A DNA stretch of 57,500 nt from Sulfuricella sp. Lineage in GTDB: Bacteria; Pseudomonadota; Gammaproteobacteria; Burkholderiales; Sulfuricellaceae. Every line of letters starts with the position of its first letter. The stretch's first letter is position 1. This document shows, one piece after another, positions 1 through 7,195 of this stretch. Position numbers and translations under genes: made by a program. Below the pieces are notes generated by a model, which had not been told where the DNA came from, searched no databases, and saw nothing but the letters and a program-made list of their open reading frames with translations. Location of the stretch: the NCBI GenBank assembly GCA_041651995.1, contig JBAZID010000003.1, positions 1 to 57,500 on the forward strand, in the 5' to 3' direction.

Positions 1-127
1 TTTTTGTATGGGCTAGTGCTACTCTGCGCCCATGGCAAAAACTTGCTTTGATTGGGATCCCGATAAGGGCGCCGAGAATCAGGGAAAACACGGAGTCTCT
101 TTCTCCCGCGCCCAATACGCCTTTGCG
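1..127. repeat. 127-bp direct repeat, copy A
   Basis: Bases 1-127 are identical to 6049-6175, and the match may continue left of the window. The repeat includes about 31 bases of upstream DNA and the first 32 codons of a brnT gene. The identity ends at base 128, where copy A changes to unrelated sequence. Copy B continues into an intact brnT. Confidence 0.95.
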
Positions 128-166
128 CCTGATCCAACAAGCGCGGGGAAGCCGACAAGACGGTAG
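32..166 (+). pseudogene. 5' fragment of a brnT toxin gene
   Basis: The first 32 codons are identical to the intact brnT at 6080. The frame then runs through 12 unrelated codons to a TAG at 164-166, leaving 44 codons where the family needs about 90. The RNase core and C-terminus are missing, so no active toxin is expected. The break falls exactly at the end of the 127-bp repeat, which suggests that recombination or insertion made the fragment. From 167 to 338 there is AT-rich non-coding DNA with no gene that I recognise. Confidence 0.8.
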
Positions 167-338
167 CATCGGACGTTTTAGGCGGTCCTAAAAAACCTGA
201 ACAGAATGATTTTAAATGATTTTATTCGTCGTGGGCGGGCCATATCGCCTGGTTTGACGCTTTGTAAAGCATCTTTTTGGGTGGCTACTTAATGTTAGAA
301 TTTTTCGACAATAACTGATTACATCAAGGCTTCCTCAT

Positions 339-1109
339 ATGAACGCTGATAATTTCGCACTTCAAAGCTATCTCAACAGAATTGGCTTTCGCTACGAGGC
401 AAAGGCGGATATTGCCACCGTAACTGAAATGATGAGATGCCAGTTGTTCACGGTGCCATTCGAGAATCTTGATGTTCAGGCAGGCAAAGTCGTTTCATTG
501 GTTCCAGAGGAAATCGTTGAAAAAATCCTCTACCGCAATCGTGGCGGGTACTGTTACGAGGTCAACGGTCTCTTTGCCATGGCACTTCAGGCGCTTGGCA
601 TCCCTTACCAGTTCGTGGCAGCTCGGCCTATGTTCTATCCGGTCAAAAGACCGAAAACGCATATGGCAATTGTGCTGAGAGTGAATGGCGAGGAATGGTT
701 GTGTGATTTGGGCTTTGGCAGTTATGGCATCAGAGCACCCATGCGGCTGAATTTGATTGATGTTGAAGTAAAACAAGATTTTGATACATTCTTGCTGAGC
801 AAGGCAAATGACCGCGAGTATTTGTTGAAAGCGCTTGTTGACGGCGAATGGGCAAATCAGTATGCGTTCGATCTATCTCCACAAGATTGGATTGATTTTG
901 TGCCAGCCAATTACCTCAATTCAACGCACCCGGATGCGGTTTTTGTGCAAAAGCTACTAATTGTCTTGCACGACCGGACTGGAAGAAAAATTCTCTTCGG
1001 CGATATGCTAAAAACTGTAGCAAATGGGAGAGTGGAAAATCAAACCATCGCCCCAGAAGATCGCGCGTCCATCTTGTCCAACAAGTTCGGGCTTATGCTA
1101 AATGTCTGA
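339..1109 (+). CDS. nat: arylamine N-acetyltransferase
   Basis: A 256-residue cytosolic enzyme predicted to transfer acetyl groups from acetyl-CoA to arylamines or hydrazines. The family's Cys-His-Asp triad is visible: Cys72 in RGGYCYE, His108 in KTHMAI and Asp123 in CDLGFG. The motif FTVPFENLDV near residue 37 is also typical, and the length fits bacterial NATs (about 250-280). The ATG at 339 has only a weak upstream purine run (AAGG). The gene stands alone and is followed five bases after its stop by an attC-like structure, so it may be a mobile cassette gene. The function call is strong; the natural substrate cannot be told. Confidence 0.9.
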   Translation: MNADNFALQSYLNRIGFRYEAKADIATVTEMMRCQLFTVPFENLDVQAGKVVSLVPEEIVEKILYRNRGGYCYEVNGLFAMALQALGIPYQFVAARPMFYPVKRPKTHMAIVLRVNGEEWLCDLGFGSYGIRAPMRLNLIDVEVKQDFDTFLLSKANDREYLLKALVDGEWANQYAFDLSPQDWIDFVPANYLNSTHPDAVFVQKLLIVLHDRTGRKILFGDMLKTVANGRVENQTIAPEDRASILSNKFGLMLNV

Positions 1110-1113
1110 AGTT

Positions 1114-1221
1114 ACGCAACGCACCATAAGTTCAACATGGCGCTCAACCTCGCTCCCTTTGGTCGCTGGACGCTGCGCGATAAAGCCGCGCAGTGCCCCC
1201 CCCTGAACTCAGACGTTATGC
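1114..1221 (+). other. attC-like recombination site (integron cassette end)
   Basis: The site starts five bases after the acetyltransferase stop. It has an R''-like ACGCAAC at 1114-1120 and an R'-like GTTATGC at 1215-1221. The inner arms AAGTTCA (1129) and TGAACT (1204) are complementary. The right end reads AACTCAGACGTTATGC, close to the common attC right half. Internal stems such as CTGCGCG/CGCGCAG are present. The 108-bp length lies in the attC range. Both core boxes deviate at one position from RYYYAAC/GTTRRRY, and no integrase gene is in the window. This is an inference from structure. Confidence 0.45.
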
Positions 1222-1241
1222 GTCTCACAATCACTGAACCT

Positions 1242-2168
1242 ATGCGCCTCTTCCTCCTTATTTTGTCGCTTGCTTTTGCCATGCCAGGTTGCACCACGCT
1301 TGAGCGCACGGCGCACATGTACAGCAGCGAAGCGCCTCCGCCGCTGACGTTCCAATACAAGAACGGGGGCTCCAGCGTCTATTACGCATTCTCCGTCGGA
1401 GATGCGCCACAGCCGGATACCGCAGTCTTTTTCTACGGCGGAACAGGCTGCCCCAGCTGGAAATCCGTCATGCCTGGTTACGTTAGCGGCTTTACGGTCG
1501 CCGCCCGTGTTTTCGTTCTCAACAAACGATTTGTGCCTGACCGTTCCACCGGCCTATTTGACTGCGGCCAAGAATTCCATCTCGCAAACAATCCTGATCG
1601 GTGGGTAGCCGACTATTCGGAATTCATCGCCGCGCAAATAAGCTCCATTACGCCCAAGCCCAGAAATGTCGTCTTGGTTGGCGTCTCGGAAGGGGCATTG
1701 CCCGCAGCCAAAATCGCCGGGCTACTCCCCGCAGTTACCCACCTTGCAATCATCGGCAGCGGCGGTTACCCAATGCGCAAATCGCTCGCCACACTCAAGC
1801 AGAGGGGTGCCGTTTGGTTCGATGTCGGCTCTGGCTGGGAGAAGATCGCCGCTGATCCTCGCAGCATCGAAAAGGATTGGTATGGCAACCCCTATCGCTG
1901 GTGGTCAGATGTCATGGACATTGAACCCCTCCCTGACTTTCTCAAGTTGAATATTCCCGTCGTTGTCGGCATTGGCGAGCAAGACGAAAGTGTGCCCGTT
2001 GAGTCTGCGCGTTTTCTGGCATCGCAATTCAAAAATGCCGGTAAGAGCAACCTCACTATCCACGTCTATCCGGGTGCGGATCACCGCTTGTACGGCAATG
2101 GCATTTCTCATCGCAGTGAGTTTTTTGCAGCGTTGAGCCGTCTGCTACAACCGACGCATAACGATTAA
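1242..2168 (+). CDS. putative alpha/beta hydrolase lipoprotein
   Basis: The frame is open from 1137, but the ATG at 1242 gives a classical export signal: positively charged start, hydrophobic stretch, then MPGC as a probable lipobox. This start leaves 308 residues. A serine hydrolase core is visible: GVSEG (GxSxG nucleophile elbow), Asp in GEQDES and His in GADHRL. These are in the order expected for the alpha/beta hydrolase or prolyl-oligopeptidase-like fold. The substrate is unknown. The gene begins 20 bases after the attC-like site. A GCATAAC box at 2156-2162, the exact complement of that site's R' box, overlaps its last codons. It may therefore be a second cassette gene. Confidence 0.7.
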   Translation: MRLFLLILSLAFAMPGCTTLERTAHMYSSEAPPPLTFQYKNGGSSVYYAFSVGDAPQPDTAVFFYGGTGCPSWKSVMPGYVSGFTVAARVFVLNKRFVPDRSTGLFDCGQEFHLANNPDRWVADYSEFIAAQISSITPKPRNVVLVGVSEGALPAAKIAGLLPAVTHLAIIGSGGYPMRKSLATLKQRGAVWFDVGSGWEKIAADPRSIEKDWYGNPYRWWSDVMDIEPLPDFLKLNIPVVVGIGEQDESVPVESARFLASQFKNAGKSNLTIHVYPGADHRLYGNGISHRSEFFAALSRLLQPTHND

Positions 2169-2226
2169 GGTTGGGTCGTGATCGCGAAGCGAGCCTCGAT
2201 CCGAACCGGTTGCCGGACAAGCCCGC

Positions 2227-2373
2227 GTAGGATGGGTGGGGCATAGCGAAACCCATCAACCAATGACAAACCGGAAACTGGAACCGGTACCAGGCAGCAA
2301 CACCATGGCGGACTCGGCGCTGGATCCATGGGGAAACGTGATGATGGATTTCGCCGTGCTCCACCCATCCTAC
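2227..2373. repeat. inverted pair of GTAGGATGGG palindromic elements
   Basis: A 31-base arm at 2227-2257 begins GTAGGATGGGTGG. It is repeated inverted at 2343-2373, ending CCACCCATCCTAC, with a few mismatches. About 85 bases separate the arms. A perfect relative lies at 18754-18832. The pair lies between the convergent hydrolase and FecR genes and could act as a bidirectional transcript end. The rest of 2169-2422 holds no gene that I recognise. Confidence 0.75.
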
Positions 2374-2422
2374 GCGAGCTCTCAGCACGGCATGCGCTCG
2401 ATTTCCGACGCCAGGACGTCGT

Positions 2423-4930
2423 TCATTTGCGGCTCTTGCCCCTGTTCGGACTATTGGTGTTTTCCTGCGGCTGAGCCTCGCTCCGGCACTGACTCACGTC
2501 CTGATGTTGCTGTATTGCCTGGCGCTCACACTCGGCCTGTTTTTGCTTGGCGGACTGCTGCTCGCTGTCGGCCTTGCGCTGACGTTGTTCCTGCTGCTGC
2601 GTCTCGACCTGGCGTTGACGCTCAACCTTCTGTTGCTCCGCAGCCTTCTGCTCGGTGTCGGCCTTGCGCTGACGCTGTTCTTGCTGCTGGGTCTCGACCT
2701 GGCGTTGACGTTCAACCTTCTGTTGCTCGGCGGCTTTCTGCTCGCTGTCGGCCTTGCGCTGACGTTGTTCCTGCTGCTGCGTCTCGACCTGGCGTTGACG
2801 CTCAACCTTCTGTTGCTCCGCGGCCTTCTGCTCGCTGTCGGCCTTGCGCTGACGTTGTTCCTGCTGCTGCGTCTCGACCTGGCGTTGACGTTCAACCTTC
2901 TGTTGCTCGGCGGCTTTCTGCTCGCTGTCTGCCTTGCGCTGACGTTGTTCCTGCTGCTGCGTCTCGACCTGGCGTTGACGCTCGGCCTGTTGTTGCTGCT
3001 CGGCGGCTTTCTGCTCGCTGTCGGCCTTGCGCTGACGTTGTTCCTGCTGCTGAGTCTCGACCTGGCGTTGACGCTCGGCCTGTTGTTGCTGCTCGGCGGC
3101 TTTCTGCTCGCTGTCGGCCTTGCGCTGACGTTGTTCCTGCTGCTGCGTCTCGACCTGGCGTTGACGCTCAACCTTCTGTTGCTCGGCGGCTTTCTGCTCC
3201 TGCTGTTGCGCATCGCCCTGACCTTTTGGCTCTTTGTCCCGACCGCGGTCGCCCGGACCAGGACCAAATTCCTTCGCGGGTTCGACTGAGCGATCCAGCG
3301 GTTGCAGCTTAGCGGGTGTGCCGGGCTTGTCGCCATCGCGGCGGGATCCTGCTGCCCGAGCATCTACTGCGCCGCGCTGTTCACCGGTCACGCGTACCTT
3401 CTGTGCGGTGTCGTCGGCGCGACCCGGTAAGGGTTTGACGGCGCTGGGCTCCGGTGCCCGTCCGGGATTTTTCTGCAACTGCTGTTCACGCGCGGCAAAC
3501 GGACGCTCGCCGGGCGGTGGCGCATTGCGTACGAAAACCTGGCGCTTGAACGCTTCACGCTCTGGGCGCGCTCCGGCGTCCTTGCCCGTGCCGATCACGC
3601 TGCGCACGCTCGGTGCAATCGGAGCGACACGCGTGATCTCGCCGGTCGTGAACGCTTTGCGGTCGAGGCGGATCGCCGCCGGCCGCACCGGCTGCGCATT
3701 CACGAACACGCTGCTGGGGACCGCCGTGACGGCGCTTGCAACCGTACGATTGGCATAGCGCGTATGCTCGACATTGATCGTGCCACTGGAGTAGTTTTTA
3801 TAGACGTTGGTGATGGTCGTGTTGTTGATCACCGTATTGGTCACATTGACCCGTTTGAAATAGTCGCGGCTGGCCTGATAAGACGGCACGTAGACTTCGC
3901 GCGGTCCAAGCGGAAACCAGCCGATCGGCGAACCCCCTCCGAGCGAGATCGACACGCTCCAGCCGCTGCCACCGACGAAGGCGACCAACGCGGGTGCGTA
4001 GACGGGGCGAACATTGCGCGGCCCTGGAACCCAGCCCCAGCGATTGGATATGTTCACCCAACGACCGTAGTGCGAGGGTGCGAAGCCCCAGGGCGCGTCG
4101 TCCACCCAGGTCCAGCCCCACGGTTCCTGCCAAACCCAATGACCGTCCCGGTAGGGCGCCCAATCAGCGTTGACCCGGCTGGGGAACCACACGGTGCCGT
4201 AGTTGCGCACCGGGCGCCAGCTACCATACTCATCCAGTTCGGCGTAGCCCACCACGTCGTCGTCGAGGTAGCGCAGAGATGCAGAGCGGTCCAGACGCTG
4301 GTCGCGTTCACGACTGTAGCGATCGAAAGCGTCCTCACGCGGCAGACCGTACATCTCGTAATCGCGTAAATCAGAGTCGTAGAAACGCACCGTATCGCCT
4401 GCTCGTAGCGGGAAGCTGGAGTTTTCGCCGTAGGCCTCGCCGGCACCTTCCCACACGACGATGGTGGTTACAGCGTTGCGCGGGTTGACGTCGATGCGAT
4501 AGCGTCCAGCACGGTTGATGGTGAACGCCAGCGTAGGCGTAGCCACCTCAAATATCTGCCCGGGATACATGCGCCGCACGCGCAGGTTAAGCGTGCCCTC
4601 CGTCAATTGAAGCTGCGCGATACGATCGCTCAGGTTAAGGATCTCAACGCTGGTATTCGAGTCGAGCCGGATGGCTGCGCTGCCCACTTGAAACTCCGCA
4701 CGGGCATCGCGATCGGTCCAGAGCCGATCGCCACGGATCAGTGGACGATTGCGCACCACGTCAAGCCACTCGTCCTCGCCCGCCGGCGAATAGCTCACCT
4801 CACCCTGGGCATGGCTCAGATGGGCCACACGACCTGGTGGATCAGCATAGGCTGCGCTTGCGGCCGAGGCTGTAAACAGCGAGAACAGCAGCACGCCCGT
4901 AAGGGCAAGAAAGCGCAATGGATTCAACAT
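2423..4930 (-). CDS. FecR/DUF6600-type exported protein with Q-rich repeat tail
   Basis: An 835-residue exported protein. A signal peptide (about 1-26, ending ASAAYA) is followed by a FecR-like beta domain (about 35-190). Next comes a Trp/Tyr/Pro-rich DUF6600-type region with WGWTWV, WGFAPSHYGRW and RWGWVPGP (about 230-330). A linker rich in Pro and Arg follows. The C-terminal 250 residues are almost only Gln, Glu, Arg, Lys and Ala, built from seven tandem units and probably forming a long coiled coil. FecR relatives usually sense or scaffold at the periplasm, but here no sigma factor or TonB receptor is adjacent. The start is supported by AAGGAA 7 nt upstream. The exact role is unknown. Confidence 0.75.
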   Translation of the reverse strand: MLNPLRFLALTGVLLFSLFTASAASAAYADPPGRVAHLSHAQGEVSYSPAGEDEWLDVVRNRPLIRGDRLWTDRDARAEFQVGSAAIRLDSNTSVEILNLSDRIAQLQLTEGTLNLRVRRMYPGQIFEVATPTLAFTINRAGRYRIDVNPRNAVTTIVVWEGAGEAYGENSSFPLRAGDTVRFYDSDLRDYEMYGLPREDAFDRYSRERDQRLDRSASLRYLDDDVVGYAELDEYGSWRPVRNYGTVWFPSRVNADWAPYRDGHWVWQEPWGWTWVDDAPWGFAPSHYGRWVNISNRWGWVPGPRNVRPVYAPALVAFVGGSGWSVSISLGGGSPIGWFPLGPREVYVPSYQASRDYFKRVNVTNTVINNTTITNVYKNYSSGTINVEHTRYANRTVASAVTAVPSSVFVNAQPVRPAAIRLDRKAFTTGEITRVAPIAPSVRSVIGTGKDAGARPEREAFKRQVFVRNAPPPGERPFAAREQQLQKNPGRAPEPSAVKPLPGRADDTAQKVRVTGEQRGAVDARAAGSRRDGDKPGTPAKLQPLDRSVEPAKEFGPGPGDRGRDKEPKGQGDAQQQEQKAAEQQKVERQRQVETQQQEQRQRKADSEQKAAEQQQQAERQRQVETQQQEQRQRKADSEQKAAEQQQQAERQRQVETQQQEQRQRKADSEQKAAEQQKVERQRQVETQQQEQRQRKADSEQKAAEQQKVERQRQVETQQQEQRQRKADSEQKAAEQQKVERQRQVETQQQEQRQRKADTEQKAAEQQKVERQRQVETQQQEQRQRKADSEQQSAKQKQAECERQAIQQHQDVSQCRSEAQPQENTNSPNRGKSRK
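2561..3196 (-). repeat. seven-unit coding tandem repeat (90/93 bp)
   Basis: Seven head-to-tail units lie inside the FecR-type gene, five of 90 bp and two of 93 bp. Each unit encodes a block containing QKAAEQQ, ERQRQVETQQQ and RQRKADSE. The two 93-bp units have QQQQA in place of QQKV. The units are nearly identical in DNA as well as protein, so recent expansion or homogenisation is likely. Unit loss or gain keeps the reading frame. Confidence 0.95.
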
Positions 4931-4989
4931 GGTGTGTTCCTTTTAGACCGGAAGGGTAAGTTTTAGGGAAGCGCTGAACAAGTCCAACG

Positions 4990-5026
4990 CCCCTCTCCCT
5001 TGATGGGGGAGGGCTGGCGAGAGGGG
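4990..5026. repeat. GC-rich intergenic palindrome
   Basis: The stretch starts CCCCTCTCCC and ends GAGAGGGG, with an internal CCC/GGGG pairing. It can fold into a GC-rich hairpin between the lipoprotein gene and the FecR gene on the minus strand. A similar G/C element lies at 10437-10483. Its function is not known; it could weaken read-through. Confidence 0.55.
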
Positions 5027-5047
5027 GTTAATCAGCACATCCTTAGG

Positions 5048-5362
5048 TTAATCCCGCTCACGGCGGTCACGACCTTGGCCTCTGCCCCTGTCATCAGCAC
5101 CGCCTCTTCGCCTGATCTCTCTAGGGTAGTGACTCCTAGGGAGATCCATCCAGGGACCAGATCTCGAATTTGAGTAGCTCCAGCTGTCATTGTTGTAGTA
5201 ATAGTGATAACCGCCATGATAGTAATACGGCTCTACGCCTAATTCCACAATCAGCGGCAGTGCTGGTGCCACAACCAATCCAGGGCCGTGGCGATCGGGT
5301 ACCACTACGCACGCGGTGAGCAGAAGCGCCATAAGTGGCGCGAGAATTAACATTCTATACAT
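5048..5362 (-). CDS. small lipoprotein, Tyr/Gly-rich
   Basis: A 104-residue predicted lipoprotein. The ATG at 5362 is chosen over an upstream in-frame start because AGGAG stands about 7 nt before it and because it gives a standard lipoprotein signal ending LLLTAC. After the Cys come a Pro/Val-rich stretch, then a Tyr/His-rich segment (EPYYYHGGYHYYY), then a charged RRRGGADDRGRG tail. It lies upstream of the FecR-type gene on the same strand, about 117 bp away, and could be co-transcribed. No named family is recognised. The Tyr-rich motif resembles small envelope proteins of unknown role. Confidence 0.6.
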   Translation of the reverse strand: MYRMLILAPLMALLLTACVVVPDRHGPGLVVAPALPLIVELGVEPYYYHGGYHYYYNNDSWSYSNSRSGPWMDLPRSHYPREIRRRGGADDRGRGQGRDRRERD

Positions 5363-5649
5363 TTTATTCTCCTGGTTAAGCGCCCTGAATACGATGCTCA
5401 TCCCCGCTCTTGCTGATGGTTTGATCGCCCCCCTGCCAGAGAACGAACATCGAAAACGCTGGTTGCAAAGCTACACCAAGTGGATGGCCGGAATATTCAC
5501 CGTCCCCTTCGAGGCGTGCCGGTATTGCGGCTGCGGGAATTGCAGGCAATATCATAAAAATACGCCGAATAACAGGCTCGTTCCGTTCGCCATCGCACAT
5601 AGCGCAATATTCGATTCCGCACACCCACACCCACGGGGTCAGGGTGCAC
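5363..5649. other. intergenic region without recognised gene
   Basis: Open frames here are short, overlap one another on both strands and lack ribosome sites or recognisable domains. The region probably holds the minus-strand promoter of the lipoprotein gene near its left end. I see no repeat or RNA fold that I can name. Confidence 0.4.
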
Positions 5650-5678
5650 TTGACATGCCATAAATGGTATGTTGGTAA
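5650..5678 (+). promoter_or_regulatory. candidate promoter with overlapping palindromic operator
   Basis: TTGACA at 5650-5655 is followed 17 nt later by TGGTAA, a weak -10. Between them lies the near-perfect palindrome ACATGCCAT-AA-ATGGTATGT (5653-5672). A palindrome over a promoter directly before a toxin-like ORF suggests autoregulation by an antitoxin that is now missing. The spacing to the ATG at 5685 is very short. Confidence 0.45.
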
Positions 5679-5684
5679 TGCGGC

Positions 5685-6017
5685 ATGTGGGAAATCGAAG
5701 AACACCGTCGCGCTGACAAACAGCTTTCTGGCGCTGTCCCTATTGAGGTTCTAAAACGTTACGAGAAATGGAAAGACATCGCCAGAGTCTCGTGGCCACC
5801 TGGTTTGCGAGCCATAAAGGGTTTTCACGATGAAGCCCTGTCCGGAGGTTTACCGTTACTCATTGTTCAGCTTTCCGCCATTTTCTTTTCATCTCCAATT
5901 GGTTTTGTCTTCGTATTGCTGCTATGGCTACCTGTATTGGTATCGCTCTACTGGCTTATAAAGCGCCTAACATCCCGCGCCAAGGGACGCGCCGAAAGCG
6001 GCGCGTCCCTGAGCTAG
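5685..6017 (+). CDS. chimeric ORF: RelE/ParE-type toxin N-terminus joined to a membrane tail
   Basis: The first 50 or so residues (WEIEEHRRA..., VLKRYEKWKDI, GLRAIKGFHDEAL) match what I know of RelE/ParE-superfamily mRNA interferase toxins. The catalytic C-terminal half of that family (usually EWKG...QYRVIYR) is absent. After ALSG the frame turns into a hydrophobic stretch (about residues 56-92, LPLLIVQLSAIF and FVLLLWLPVLVSLYW) that would form one or two membrane segments. The last residues are encoded in an attC-like palindrome. This looks like a recombination product: no RelE activity is expected, and it may be a pseudogene. Confidence 0.5.
   Translation: MWEIEEHRRADKQLSGAVPIEVLKRYEKWKDIARVSWPPGLRAIKGFHDEALSGGLPLLIVQLSAIFFSSPIGFVFVLLLWLPVLVSLYWLIKRLTSRAKGRAESGASLS
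5965..6010 (+). other. attC-like left box and perfect hairpin
   Basis: GCCTAAC at 5965-5971 fits the attC R'' consensus RYYYAAC exactly. It is followed by a perfect 11-bp stem (AGGGACGCGCC at 5983-5993 with GGCGCGTCCCT at 6000-6010, 6-nt loop). A matching GTTRRRY right box is not found after it. The site could be a damaged attC. A plain terminator is less likely because no T tract follows. Confidence 0.3.
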
Positions 6018-6048
6018 CACGCTTGTGGCATCCATATCTCCGTATGGC

Positions 6049-6175
6049 TTTTTGTATGGGCTAGTGCTACTCTGCGCCCATGGCAAAAACTTGCTTTGAT
6101 TGGGATCCCGATAAGGGCGCCGAGAATCAGGGAAAACACGGAGTCTCTTTCTCCCGCGCCCAATACGCCTTTGCG
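6049..6175. repeat. 127-bp direct repeat, copy B
   Basis: Identical to 1-127. This copy leads into the intact brnT gene. The two copies lie in the same orientation about 6 kb apart. Recombination between them could delete everything from the acetyltransferase to the chimeric toxin ORF, or could have duplicated it. Confidence 0.95.
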
Positions 6176-6370
6176 GACCCGCAGCGCGTGATTGCCAAGG
6201 ACGAGACTCACAGCCAGACCGAGGAGCGGTTCTATTGCTTTGGCGAAGTTGATGGCGGTGTGCTCACGGTGCGGTTCACTTACCGCGCTTCGGTTATTCG
6301 AATCATCGGCGCCGGTTATTGGCGCAAAGGAAAGGCGATCTATGAGCGCGAAAAAAAAGTCTCAGAGTAG
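6080..6370 (+). CDS. brnT: BrnT-type toxin (DUF497)
   Basis: A 96-residue ribonuclease toxin of a type II toxin-antitoxin pair. The BrnT hallmarks are present: FDWDPDKGAENQGKHGVSF at the N-terminus, the AFADP segment, and the C-terminal VRIIGAGYWRKG-YE region (here IRIIGAGYWRKGKAIYERE). The length is normal. Its 3' end overlaps the start of brnA by 29 bases, the usual toxin-first order. The family is normally repressed by the BrnT-BrnA complex on its own promoter. Copy B of the 127-bp repeat covers its first third. Confidence 0.88.
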   Translation: MAKTCFDWDPDKGAENQGKHGVSFSRAQYAFADPQRVIAKDETHSQTEERFYCFGEVDGGVLTVRFTYRASVIRIIGAGYWRKGKAIYEREKKVSE

Positions 6371-6662
6371 GGAAATACCTGCAAAGCAGGCGTTAGCCGG
6401 AAATAAAATCAAATACACCGATGAACCTCTTGGCAAGGTTCAGGTGGTTCCCGACTTTCTCCCTTCGCCAGCCGAATTGGCATTTCGCGAAGAAGGCGTG
6501 AAAGTAACTCTGGCTCTGAGCAAGAAGAGTATCGAGTTCTTCAAATCGGAGGCTACAAAGCATCACACTCAGTACCAACGCATGATTCGGCGGCTTCTCG
6601 ACGCTTATGTTGATGGCCAAACCCCAACCCGGCAGCGCGAGAAAACCGCGCAGCGCCGGTGA
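6342..6662 (+). CDS. brnA: BrnA-type antitoxin
   Basis: A 106-residue antitoxin partner of the upstream BrnT. The frame is open further upstream, but the ATG at 6342 inside brnT, preceded by AAAGG, fits the translationally coupled pair. The C-terminal half contains KVTLALSKKSIEFFKSEA and YQRMIRRLLDAYV, the ribbon-helix-helix DNA-binding region typical of BrnA/CopG proteins. The N-terminal half (KIKYTDEPLGKV, PDFLPSPAEL) would wrap the toxin. Its stop at 6662 precedes a DNA repair gene. Confidence 0.85.
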   Translation: MSAKKKSQSREIPAKQALAGNKIKYTDEPLGKVQVVPDFLPSPAELAFREEGVKVTLALSKKSIEFFKSEATKHHTQYQRMIRRLLDAYVDGQTPTRQREKTAQRR

Positions 6663-6687
6663 CTTCTACGTTTGGTGCCTTAAGAAC

Positions 6688-7116
6688 ATGCGACTCTGGT
6701 CTCTTCATCCGAAATACCTTGATCCGCAAGGTCTTGTAGCGCTTTGGCGGGAAGCGCTCCTGGCGAAAGCTGTGCTGCGTGGAGAAACGCGCGGCTACCG
6801 CAGCCATCCGCAGCTCGAACGTTTCAAGAACCACGCAACGCCACTCGCTGCCATGTCTCTGTATCTACAAGCCATTTATGCGGAGGCGGTGGCGCGTGGG
6901 TATGCTTTTGACAAGAGCAAGATTCAGCTTGCAGCGGAGCCGGCAACGCTGGTGGTTACGTCCGGACAATTGGACTACGAGTGGGCCCACCTGATGAACA
7001 AATTGAAAGCACGCAACTCCGTGCTCTATCAGAAATGGCATGAAACGATAACGCCAGAGCCACACCCCATGTTTGAGGTGCGTGCAGGCCAGGTAGAGTC
7101 ATGGGAGCGTCAATAA
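6688..7116 (+). CDS. pyrimidine dimer DNA glycosylase (T4 endonuclease V-like)
   Basis: A 142-residue protein of the Pyr_excise type that cuts UV-induced pyrimidine dimers by glycosylase and AP-lyase action. The start MRLWSLHPKYLD is the family's conserved N-terminus. Also visible are ALWREALLA, the RGYRSHPQLERFK motif, and YLQAIYAEAVARGYAFD. The open frame begins at 6607 inside brnA, but ATG 6688 restores the expected length and first residues. No strong ribosome site is visible, and translation may be coupled to brnA. The C-terminal segment (LKARNSVLYQKW) is usual for the family. Confidence 0.8.
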   Translation: MRLWSLHPKYLDPQGLVALWREALLAKAVLRGETRGYRSHPQLERFKNHATPLAAMSLYLQAIYAEAVARGYAFDKSKIQLAAEPATLVVTSGQLDYEWAHLMNKLKARNSVLYQKWHETITPEPHPMFEVRAGQVESWERQ

Positions 7117-7122
7117 GCAAGC

Positions 7123-7155
7123 AAGCGCCCGCCCTTCGGGCTCAGGCGGCCGCTT
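7123..7155 (+). terminator. GC-rich stem-loop after the glycosylase gene
   Basis: AAGCGCCCGCC (7123-7133) pairs with GGCGGCCGCTT (7145-7155) with one C:C mismatch. The loop holds a smaller GCCC-TTC-GGGC pairing. It follows the stop at 7116. There is no clear T tract, so its role in termination is uncertain. Confidence 0.45.
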
Positions 7156-7195
7156 ATCTCCCCCATTGGGCAGCCACCAGGCGAGGTGTACGTTC

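Noticed and set aside
2561..3196. Regular 90-bp repeats considered as a CRISPR array
   Set aside because: There are no short repeats with unique spacers; whole units are alike and keep an open reading frame.
2504..3289. Long plus-strand ORF with regular Leu-rich repeats, resembling a membrane protein
   Set aside because: It is the antisense shadow of the Gln-rich tandem repeats of the FecR-type gene. It has no ribosome site, and its periodicity is that of the 90-bp units.
6384..6398. AGGCGTTAGCC as an attC right box
   Set aside because: It lies within the brnA coding region, and its last bases break GTTRRRY. No partner box or fold is seen.
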